Translations under genes and position numbers: made by a program | Origin: an uncultured SAR86 cluster bacterium | GTDB lineage: Bacteria; Pseudomonadota; Gammaproteobacteria; Magnimaribacterales; AG-339-G14 | Direction of reading: 5' to 3' | Assembly (NCBI GenBank): GCA_902629465.1 | Contig: CACOQX010000006.1 | Location: forward strand, 1 to 48,704 | Length of the DNA stretch: 48,704 nucleotides | Notes under the pieces: generated by a model | Databases searched by the model: none | What the model was told of the DNA's origin: nothing | What the model saw: only the letters and a program-made list of their open reading frames with translations | Shown: positions 32,513 through 40,687 of the stretch, one piece after another | Position numbering within the stretch: the first letter of the stretch is position 1 | Layout: each line of letters starts with the position of its first letter

Positions 32513-35500
32513 ATGAGGATAAAAATTAAGTTTTTATCTCATCAAAGTACCAAAAACATCTTTATAAAACTTTTTGTCACCTTGGTGGGATTGTCTGCGG
32601 GACTCTTTGCCTATACCCAAGAGGAGATAGGTGTAGCTGCTGCAGTAAACACTACGACAACCGATAACTTTTACGATCCTTCAGGGATGTTCGCTGAACG
32701 TCGCTTGGTTGATGAGGGTTATAAGATCATCCAAAACCGAACCATTGAAACCGATGAGAAAGGTAAGGCACAAATGATTCTTATCGATGGAACAGCTTTT
32801 ACTATCGGTCCCAATTCCAAAGTTATTCTTGATAAATTCGTTTACAACCCGGAGACCAACGATGGATTCCTGGAAATGCAAGCCACCGGATTGTTGCGTC
32901 TGGTTGGAGGAAAAGTAACAAAGAAAAATGCCGCAATGATCAATACCAGCGTTGCAACGGTGGGTATTCGAGGAGGAATAGTCATTGTTGATTCCGATGC
33001 TGAGACAACCTCAGCAGCTTTTGTTTATGGCCAAGAAATGGAAGTGATTCCTCTTGAAAATGAAGCAGGCAGAACACTTTTAACAGAAGATGGGTTTGTT
33101 GTAGAAGTAAACGATCCATATGATGACATCGATACACCTGAACTTTTAACTGCTGAAGCTTTAGCAAGTTATTCGGCAGAACTTGAAGGAAGTGAGGAAG
33201 AAGAGGAAGAAGAGTCCGAAAGCGAATCGGAAGAAGAATCTGAGGAAGAGGAAGAAGAATCAGAAGAGGAAGAGTCCGAGGAAGAATCAGAAGAATCAGA
33301 AGAGTCTGAAGAATCTGAAGAAGAATCCTCAGAAGAAGAATCAGAAGAAGAATCAGAAGAGTCAGAAGAATCGGAAGAGTCAGAAGAAGAATCAGAAGAG
33401 TCAGAAGAAGAATCAGAAGAGTCAGAAGAATCTACAGAAGAAGAATCCACAGAAGAAGAATCTACAGAAGAAGAATCCACAGAAGAAGGAGACTCTGCAG
33501 AAAGTGATGATTCAGGATCTGAGTCCTCAGAAGAACAAACTGAAGACACTCCAGCAGAAGATTCTGATACTAATGAGCAAAATTCCGATGAAACTCCAAA
33601 CGAGGAACAAACTGAAGAAAGCGCTCCAATTGAGCAAGATGAAAATGATCAGCCTGTAAGTGATTCAAATACTTCTGAGGAAAGCACTCCTATCGACTCA
33701 GGCGATGATCAACCAGTTACTGATGCAGATACTCCAGAAGTAGGTGCTCAAGAAGACAGTGGTGAAGTCGACTTAAACAATGAATTTAATGAAGTTTCAG
33801 AACAAGAAGAGCCTGAAATTGTAATAGATGAAGACTCGCTTTTGACTGACTCAGGAATTACCGATAACAGTTCAAATGTTGCTCCTGACCAGTTGACTAC
33901 TTCCGATGATATTGGAGGTGAATTAGGTGCAAGCGACTTGTTCGAAGTTGAAGAGCAAGAAGAAGAGCCGGTTGAAGAGACTACTGAAGAAGTCCAAGAC
34001 ACTACTGCGGAGACTGTCCAACAGGAAGCTATTGAGGAGAAAATGTCAGCCAATGTTTCAGTAAGAGCTGAATCCTTCATTGAAAGTTCTCCAAAAAATA
34101 CTTTAGTAGCTACTACTGCAGTTGAAGGACAGGGCATGACTTATGCATTGGAAGATGATTTTGGAGTATTCAAAGTCAATAAACGAGGAAAGATAAAAAC
34201 CAAAAGTTTCTTAGATTTTGAAACTAATCAAAAGTATGACCTTGTACTTTTAGTTACCAATAGAAAAGGGGAAACCATAAGAGTTCCTTTCACGATCAAT
34301 ATTGCCGATGTCTCTGAATTGTCTGCTACATCTTCAGTAAGAGCAACAAACTATCACGAAGGAACAACTTCTGTTGATACGATCCTTGCAGACATTAATC
34401 CTGTCTCAGATGAGACGCCAACTTATGAGATCACTGGTGAAGGTAAGGAGTATTTCCGAATCAACAGAAATGGGAAAATTAAACTGGATAAAGCTTTTGA
34501 TTCCACTGACCGCACAGTATTCAACTTAGTTGTAAAAGTTACAGCTGGAACGGAAACCGTTGATGTACCAGTAAAAATTGACGTTCTAGAAAACATAGCG
34601 CCTGATTTCACTACCGCATGTCAAAGTTCTTGTGCTTTAGCTGAGTCAGCAACAACTGGAACAGTTGTGATCAATGCCTCGAGAACCGACACCGATATCG
34701 ATGATCTGACTTATTCCTTAGAAAACAATTTTGGTAATAAATTTTCCATCAACCAAACATCGGGTCAAGTTACTCTAAATAGCGCTTTGGATTATGAGAC
34801 AACAAATTCCTACAACTTGAAGGTCATCGCAACCGACTCTAAAGGCATTACCAAAGAACGTAGTTCAACTTTCAGTGTAACGGATGTATCTCCAGGCTAT
34901 AGTGGCAATCTTATTTCTGCCAGTAAAGCGGAATCTGCGGCTACCGGTACAGTCATTTTAAATTCTTCAATTTCAAATTTTGCTAATCCTAATTACTCAA
35001 TTTCTGGTGGAGATAATAAATTCGCTATAAATGCCTCTACTGGGCAAGTAACTCTTACCAACCCTCTAGATTATGAAACGGATCAATCGCATTCCTTTAC
35101 AGTTAGCGTAACTGCGGGAGGAGAGACTGAAACTCAGAGTTTCACTTTGAACGTCTCAGATGTAAGTTTGGGTTACAGCGGTACTTTGGTATCAAGCAAT
35201 CAATCAGAAATCATTCCAACTGGAACGGTAATTTTGAATTCTGCCTTAGGCGGAAGTTTCAGCAATCCAACTTACTCGATTTCTGGCGGTAATGGCAAAT
35301 TCTCAATAGATTCATCTACCGGACAAGTTACTTTGACTAATCCTTTGGACTATGAGACCAAAACGTTTCACCAGTTTACCGTAACTGCTCAAGCAGGCGG
35401 CGAGAGCGAACAGCAGAATTTCACCCTTAATGTAGGTAATTACACAGTGCCTTTGAATGTGATTGCAGAAAATGGACAAACTGTCACCGGTGGTGGTTCT

Positions 35501-38500
35501 GGTTCTCAATTCAGTTTAGGAGAATTTTCTCCTGTAGGAACTGTGGTGAGTACGGCAAACTCCGGAGGAACCTCAGGTGTGACTTACAGTCTTTTAAAAC
35601 ATACCAGTAATAACCCACTTCAAATAGATGCTAATACTGGAACAGTATCTTTAGGCGGAGCTTTGGATTATGAAACAGCCACTAATTTTATATATCAAGT
35701 ATTAGCTCACAAAGGCAATGAGACTAGGTATTCTGGAAGAATTACGTATTTAGTTGAGAATGAAAGTGTTACCGTTTCAGCTCCAGCTTCAAGTACCAGC
35801 AGTTTTGTAAAAAAAGGAGAATTTTATAGAACCGGCTCAGCCAATTACACTTATTTGATAGACGAAGATATTACGAGCAAAGGAGCCTCAGATAGAGTTA
35901 TTGGAAATTTTTCAACTGGCGTTGCCGGTACAACCTATAGTTTAGGCGGAACAAATCAGAGTTATTTTAGTATAGATTCATCAGGTATTTTGACGATTGA
36001 CGATTGTATGATGTGTGAAGCCAGCATCAGAGTTCAAGAAGAAGCAATCGGATCTAATCCGACCGTACCTGCACAAAATTTCGTTTTAGATTTGGAAGTC
36101 ATCGCCTCTATTCCAGGGGAAGGCAACGTAAGTAGCGGGAATTTTCAATTAAAAGGTAAGAATGTTGAGGCCAACGAAAATCTGGTGATGAAATTTGCCA
36201 GTGGTTACAGCAGCAAGACTCACAATTTTCAAGGGGCTAATCCGTTTACTGCAATAGCTACACGTAACTCCAGTGGAACTGGTGGTTTAAACAATGCAGT
36301 AGTCACTGAATCGGTTTTAACAGTAGCCGACCGAGTGAGCAGTCCCCATATAGCCTCGGCCAATGACGAGTTTTATACACGTTATGGTCAAGGTGGCGGC
36401 AAATCTTATTACCGAACCAGCACAAGATCCAATGGTGATAACGAACACGGTACCGAAATTTTGGATTTTGAATACTGGTTCCCAATTGATTCCAATGCCC
36501 ACTCTGGAAACGTCACTGCTCGACAGTATGCTCCTATGTCCGATTTAGCTGCTGCTTGGGATGATCGAAGACCTGCTAGAGAAGAGGCTAAATATGCTTG
36601 CTTGGACTCCGGACAAGGTTGTGGTGGTGGGACCACCGAAGTCGACATAAATGGAAATTGGACTTCTACCACAGAAGGCTCCGATTTTTCTGGTTATCTA
36701 GTCACGCAAAGAAATTTTAACCGATCTGTGGATAATCTTTTGAACGCCAACGCGAATGGTTCGTCCGCAGGAAACGGAACAGGAACTAATACTCTTTTGG
36801 GTCAGTACAATCAAGGCTTTGGTAATACTAACCTCGCCACGAATTCAGCATTTGAAATCGTGACTCTACCTGAAACTTTTAAGTATTTTGGACAATCTTT
36901 TTCTCACATTTATGTAAATGAAAATGGATTTTTAACTTTTGGAAATGGAGGCGCTAATTCAGATAAACCATGGTTCCAAGTAAATATTCCAGATGCGGCT
37001 GTAGGTGGTGGTAGGCCTTTGATGTATTTGCATGAGTCGGGGGCCTATTCTTCAAGCGGCAATATGCGTCCCGATAGCCATAGAATACCTGACCTTTATG
37101 GAAAGCCTGGAACTCAGTACGAAGATAATCTGGATAATACGATCTTTGCTCTCTGGAATGACTACTTTACAGATAATGACAACAATAATTGGTCAATACG
37201 TCAATTATGGAATAGTACGACAAAAATCCTTACCATTGGTTGGTACAACATCAGAAGTTATAGTTCGTCGAATAATAATGCGGAAGCCAACTTCGAAGTC
37301 CAGTTAGATTTCAATGACGACTCTTTCCGAATCGTTCATGGAGATTTTGGAGGTAGTTTTCCCGCTGCAGGTACAAATAATGCATTTGTTGGTATTTCTA
37401 AAGACGTCTCTTGTGCAACAAATGCTGAAGACATTTCCATGTGTGAGGGAAAAGATTACATCCAACTTTATTTTCACGATAATCATTTTGGTAAATATGA
37501 ATCTCCAAGTTCAAATAGATTCGACACTTTCCAAAACCCGGAAGGAAACGATACCCCCCAAAGCATCCATCATATGTATAACTCCTACTTTCACGGTTCT
37601 CAAACTGTTAATGGGACAAAATATTGTTATTCCACCGACTTAAACTTAAACTCAACCTCTTGTGCCAGCTCTTATAATCAAAATCAAGCCAAGGCTGGTA
37701 CTCATTTTAGTTTTGCTCCTCAAGGTACGGGCGGAGTCAAAAATGTTCTTCTGCCTTCGGACATCAAACAATCTTATCGTTCCGGTCTTACGGCACAATT
37801 CATGTGGATGCATTTGGATAAAGATCCAACCACTTTGGTTTACACGCCGCCAGCAAATAATGCGACCGGTTTTGATGCTCCGGGACCCAATTCTCGAGAC
37901 GGTGTAACCGGTGGCTCGCTGAGTGCAGGAAGTGCAATCACGCATACCACGGCACTTGATGAGATTGTCATTGCAGGGGAGGTTTACACCAACAGAAAAC
38001 TAGAAAGTTTCTTAGGCAATGCCAAGAAGGTAGTTGCCTACGCACCCATTCCTTTGTTGCACACCAACAAATACGAATTGCCACAACTTACAACAAATCA
38101 CAGCTATGGTCCTTGGTACGATGATCGATACAAACGTGTCCACACCATTATGCCGCCCTTTATTTCCACCGATTATATGGAAAGCAAAGACAACGGTACG
38201 GATGCCAATTTTGATTTCCACCAATTGAACGATAACAGTTATTTCAAAGGCAACATCCACGGTATTGTCTACAATACCATTGGTTCCACCTTTAATAATC
38301 AGATTTGTTGCCACAATTGGCAAAACGAAAGTCGCCTTGACAGCATGTACGGTTATGCGGCTAAGGCATTGGATCAAAACACTCATGTTGCTTCAGAACG
38401 TTTTGGCGATTTAGCCAATAATGCTGATTTCGTGCCTATAGGACAGTCGCTTTGGTATCAAGTTTTCAACCCAACGGGTAGAGGCGTGGGACTTTTTGCT

Positions 38501-40372
38501 CAGCTCAATTGGAGTTGTGGGCAAGGCGGTGATAACCCCAATGCTTGTCACCATGGCATGCATGGCACAGAAACAACGGTTGCTCCGCACCATTCTCAAC
38601 AAAGTTTGTTTTCCGTCTTGATTGTAGACTCCGGTGACAAATCGAATTTTGCCAAGACGAATAACCCAGCAGGTTATTCGGCAGCATCCACTGGAACAGT
38701 CGTTGATGGTTTGCATTATTGGAGTTACAAACGTCGAGACGGAAGGACTGCGACAACCGATGGCGAATATGCGGGTGCAGAAAAAGCACCACAAATTGCT
38801 TTTGGTATCAACCCAATTGCTTGTGTTTCCGGTCCTGATAACGGGTGTTTCTTTGGTGACAATCAAGGTGCGAATTCCAGTACGATTGGTGCGCCCTCAA
38901 CTGCAATCATTACCACCAGTGATCCTTGCAGCAGCACTTCAGCGCATAACCATACTAGGTGTTATCAGCCAAATTCATCCAACATGGAATTGGGTGTAAT
39001 GTACTCCATGGAAGCCAATAGCTCTGCAACCTTAGCGGATCAAAAATACAAAACTGAAACCTTTTATCAAGGTATAGCTCAGCAAAAACAATACGACGGT
39101 TCCAACTATGTGGATGCCATAAATCTAAACGGTTCCAACAGTTGGCGAACTGGAAACAATTCCACAGCGAATACTTGGACTGGAAGATTCTCAGGACATT
39201 GGCTGACCGATGTTGCATCAAACCAAAAAAGCATGCCACAGTACTTTCGATCAGGTTTAACGGCTTCTTTTGATGAAACCAACGACCGAGTCAAAGTTAC
39301 TGCCACCAATATCTACATTCATGCCGATCCAGATTGGAATGAGAATACTAATGTAGGGGAAAACACTTGGTACCATTCAGAAACAGGCTGTAGTTTTGGT
39401 GCTGTATCTTGGAGTGCTGGCAGTTGTGTTGCTGTACTTCCCACGAACAATGGCGCAATTGGAAATTCTGGATTCACTTTGCAATTCGGTGACGATGATA
39501 ATCAAAAAGATTCGGCAAATTTTGCTAACTCCGCTTACATCAATAAAAAAGTTTTCGGTGCCATGCTTAAAAATGAATCAAAAAATCTTAAGTGTGGTTC
39601 GCTTTGCTCTGTGAATCTTTTAGCAACAGCAAACGTTGATAATGCCGGGGCATTGGTTACTTGGGATACCATCGATGAAAAAGACAAAGACTGGATGAGT
39701 CCTTGCAATAACAACTACAGCCATAATTGCGCTGATTCTGAACCTTCTCTGGAATACATGACCTGGGGTGTTTGGGGCTTTGCTACTAATGACGGTCTTG
39801 AATACATGGCTGGCGAACAACCTAGTGCCGTGCACATGGGTACTTGGTATGCCGGTGATTTATTAGATGCCGGCGATTGGCCAGTCAGCAGAACTGCAAC
39901 TCTTGCCGGAATGGCAATGTTTAACATGTGGAAAAGCCAAACCGTAAGTGGCGTTACGACCAATTACGCTTGGACCGAAGGCTCCAGAGCAGATGGTTCT
40001 GTTGTCTTTGATGGTTCGGGGAATTATGGCGTGACCATCAATGTTCACGATCTAGGAAGAACCACTTGTGGTAATGGCGGTGCAAGCGGATACCCTTGTA
40101 GTTCAGGTGCTGGTAGTTCCGCAAGTTCTTTCGATAACGGACAAAGGATGGGTACTATTACTTGGACGGCAACCAACACTAGTGGAAATCCCAATTTCAG
40201 TGGAGGATATAGTACTGCTACTGTTAATAATGGGGTGACTACTTGGAAATACATGCATGGCAGTCTTTACGGCACTTCCTCACACGTCGAAGCAGGCGCA
40301 GAGCTAATTTATTCCAAACAGGACGCAAACAATTATATTCAAGCGATTGGTACAGTCATTTTATCGGAGTAA
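32513..40372 (+). CDS. Giant exported surface protein 1: FecR-like, acidic stalk, cadherin-like repeats, nidogen-like domain, C-terminal barrel-like domain
   Basis: 2619 aa from the ATG at 32513; the ORF-track start lies inside the TetR gene. Residues 1-35 form a signal peptide (FVTLVGLSAGLFAYT). Residues about 60-190 resemble a FecR domain (GKAQMILIDGTAFTIGPNS, ATVGIRGGIVIV). Residues about 226-440 are a low-complexity acidic stalk of Ser-Glu repeats. Residues about 510-980 hold six cadherin-like repeats with the ALDYETxxxYxLxVxATD pattern. Residues about 1446-1656 resemble a nidogen-like domain (YVNENGFLTFGNGG, then FALWNDYF). A long unassigned region with conserved cysteines follows, and the last 200 residues (WGVWGF, HMGTWYAGDL, TATLAGMAMF, GSLYGTSSHVEAGAEL) recall a TbpB-type barrel. 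No RTX repeats are seen. It is paralogous over its length to the next gene. Function unknown; adhesion or ligand binding is inference. Confidence 0.88.
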   Translation: MRIKIKFLSHQSTKNIFIKLFVTLVGLSAGLFAYTQEEIGVAAAVNTTTTDNFYDPSGMFAERRLVDEGYKIIQNRTIETDEKGKAQMILIDGTAFTIGPNSKVILDKFVYNPETNDGFLEMQATGLLRLVGGKVTKKNAAMINTSVATVGIRGGIVIVDSDAETTSAAFVYGQEMEVIPLENEAGRTLLTEDGFVVEVNDPYDDIDTPELLTAEALASYSAELEGSEEEEEEESESESEEESEEEEEESEEEESEEESEESEESEESEEESSEEESEEESEESEESEESEEESEESEEESEESEESTEEESTEEESTEEESTEEGDSAESDDSGSESSEEQTEDTPAEDSDTNEQNSDETPNEEQTEESAPIEQDENDQPVSDSNTSEESTPIDSGDDQPVTDADTPEVGAQEDSGEVDLNNEFNEVSEQEEPEIVIDEDSLLTDSGITDNSSNVAPDQLTTSDDIGGELGASDLFEVEEQEEEPVEETTEEVQDTTAETVQQEAIEEKMSANVSVRAESFIESSPKNTLVATTAVEGQGMTYALEDDFGVFKVNKRGKIKTKSFLDFETNQKYDLVLLVTNRKGETIRVPFTINIADVSELSATSSVRATNYHEGTTSVDTILADINPVSDETPTYEITGEGKEYFRINRNGKIKLDKAFDSTDRTVFNLVVKVTAGTETVDVPVKIDVLENIAPDFTTACQSSCALAESATTGTVVINASRTDTDIDDLTYSLENNFGNKFSINQTSGQVTLNSALDYETTNSYNLKVIATDSKGITKERSSTFSVTDVSPGYSGNLISASKAESAATGTVILNSSISNFANPNYSISGGDNKFAINASTGQVTLTNPLDYETDQSHSFTVSVTAGGETETQSFTLNVSDVSLGYSGTLVSSNQSEIIPTGTVILNSALGGSFSNPTYSISGGNGKFSIDSSTGQVTLTNPLDYETKTFHQFTVTAQAGGESEQQNFTLNVGNYTVPLNVIAENGQTVTGGGSGSQFSLGEFSPVGTVVSTANSGGTSGVTYSLLKHTSNNPLQIDANTGTVSLGGALDYETATNFIYQVLAHKGNETRYSGRITYLVENESVTVSAPASSTSSFVKKGEFYRTGSANYTYLIDEDITSKGASDRVIGNFSTGVAGTTYSLGGTNQSYFSIDSSGILTIDDCMMCEASIRVQEEAIGSNPTVPAQNFVLDLEVIASIPGEGNVSSGNFQLKGKNVEANENLVMKFASGYSSKTHNFQGANPFTAIATRNSSGTGGLNNAVVTESVLTVADRVSSPHIASANDEFYTRYGQGGGKSYYRTSTRSNGDNEHGTEILDFEYWFPIDSNAHSGNVTARQYAPMSDLAAAWDDRRPAREEAKYACLDSGQGCGGGTTEVDINGNWTSTTEGSDFSGYLVTQRNFNRSVDNLLNANANGSSAGNGTGTNTLLGQYNQGFGNTNLATNSAFEIVTLPETFKYFGQSFSHIYVNENGFLTFGNGGANSDKPWFQVNIPDAAVGGGRPLMYLHESGAYSSSGNMRPDSHRIPDLYGKPGTQYEDNLDNTIFALWNDYFTDNDNNNWSIRQLWNSTTKILTIGWYNIRSYSSSNNNAEANFEVQLDFNDDSFRIVHGDFGGSFPAAGTNNAFVGISKDVSCATNAEDISMCEGKDYIQLYFHDNHFGKYESPSSNRFDTFQNPEGNDTPQSIHHMYNSYFHGSQTVNGTKYCYSTDLNLNSTSCASSYNQNQAKAGTHFSFAPQGTGGVKNVLLPSDIKQSYRSGLTAQFMWMHLDKDPTTLVYTPPANNATGFDAPGPNSRDGVTGGSLSAGSAITHTTALDEIVIAGEVYTNRKLESFLGNAKKVVAYAPIPLLHTNKYELPQLTTNHSYGPWYDDRYKRVHTIMPPFISTDYMESKDNGTDANFDFHQLNDNSYFKGNIHGIVYNTIGSTFNNQICCHNWQNESRLDSMYGYAAKALDQNTHVASERFGDLANNADFVPIGQSLWYQVFNPTGRGVGLFAQLNWSCGQGGDNPNACHHGMHGTETTVAPHHSQQSLFSVLIVDSGDKSNFAKTNNPAGYSAASTGTVVDGLHYWSYKRRDGRTATTDGEYAGAEKAPQIAFGINPIACVSGPDNGCFFGDNQGANSSTIGAPSTAIITTSDPCSSTSAHNHTRCYQPNSSNMELGVMYSMEANSSATLADQKYKTETFYQGIAQQKQYDGSNYVDAINLNGSNSWRTGNNSTANTWTGRFSGHWLTDVASNQKSMPQYFRSGLTASFDETNDRVKVTATNIYIHADPDWNENTNVGENTWYHSETGCSFGAVSWSAGSCVAVLPTNNGAIGNSGFTLQFGDDDNQKDSANFANSAYINKKVFGAMLKNESKNLKCGSLCSVNLLATANVDNAGALVTWDTIDEKDKDWMSPCNNNYSHNCADSEPSLEYMTWGVWGFATNDGLEYMAGEQPSAVHMGTWYAGDLLDAGDWPVSRTATLAGMAMFNMWKSQTVSGVTTNYAWTEGSRADGSVVFDGSGNYGVTINVHDLGRTTCGNGGASGYPCSSGAGSSASSFDNGQRMGTITWTATNTSGNPNFSGGYSTATVNNGVTTWKYMHGSLYGTSSHVEAGAELIYSKQDANNYIQAIGTVILSE
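33187..33500 (+). repeat. Ser-Glu low-complexity stalk, giant protein 1
   Basis: GAAGAA/TCAGAA-type codon repeats encode almost pure Ser and Glu for about 100 residues, then a mixed Ser/Asp/Thr/Glu tail to about 33820. The DNA is purine-rich on the plus strand and creates long shadow ORFs in other frames. Confidence 0.95.
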
Positions 40373-40687
40373 TTATTGAATAGGGAGAAATAGAATTTGA
40401 ATTGAGCATGATAACGGAGATTAATAACCTTTCTTTTGGAACCTTCTTTGGTTCTTTGTTGTCTTTTTGGTACTTTGACAACAGAAAGGCTATTCATCAC
40501 CCAATCTTGCTCGGCTGGGCTCGGTGGGTTCCATCGGGTTCAGCCCAAGTTATTGATTTTATTTGGAAAAAGCTAAGTAAAAAGATTGAAAAAAGGCCGT
40601 ATTTTGCTAATTTTCACCTTGGCTTTTTGCTAAAACCTCAAAAAATTCGTTTTTTTGGGGTTTTTGGCGTTGGTTAATAGTATGTGT
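40373..40687. other. Intergenic region between giant genes with foldable RNA element
   Basis: A 315-base gap. Bases 40428-40489 could fold as a three-way junction: CCTTTC / GAAAGG closes two hairpins, GAACC-TTCTTT-GGTTC and TGTTGTC / GACAACA. Further on, TGGGCT pairs with AGCCCA around a GGGTTC-CATC-GGGTTC direct repeat. No clear terminator follows the first giant gene. The 91-aa ORF here begins inside this fold and has no recognisable family, so I do not call it a gene. Confidence 0.45.

Noticed and set aside
33169-33549. 126-aa Ser-Asp repeat ORF on the minus strand
   Set aside because: It is the antisense shadow of the Ser-Glu stalk codons in giant protein 1 and has no ribosome-binding site or flanking domain.
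33183-33659. 158-aa Lys/Asn-rich plus-strand ORF
   Set aside because: Frame-shifted reading of the same GAAGAA repeats; composition is explained by the repeat.
40402-40677. 91-aa ORF between the giant genes
   Set aside because: It starts inside a foldable intergenic element, lacks a convincing ribosome-binding site and has no recognisable domain; kept only as part of the intergenic description.
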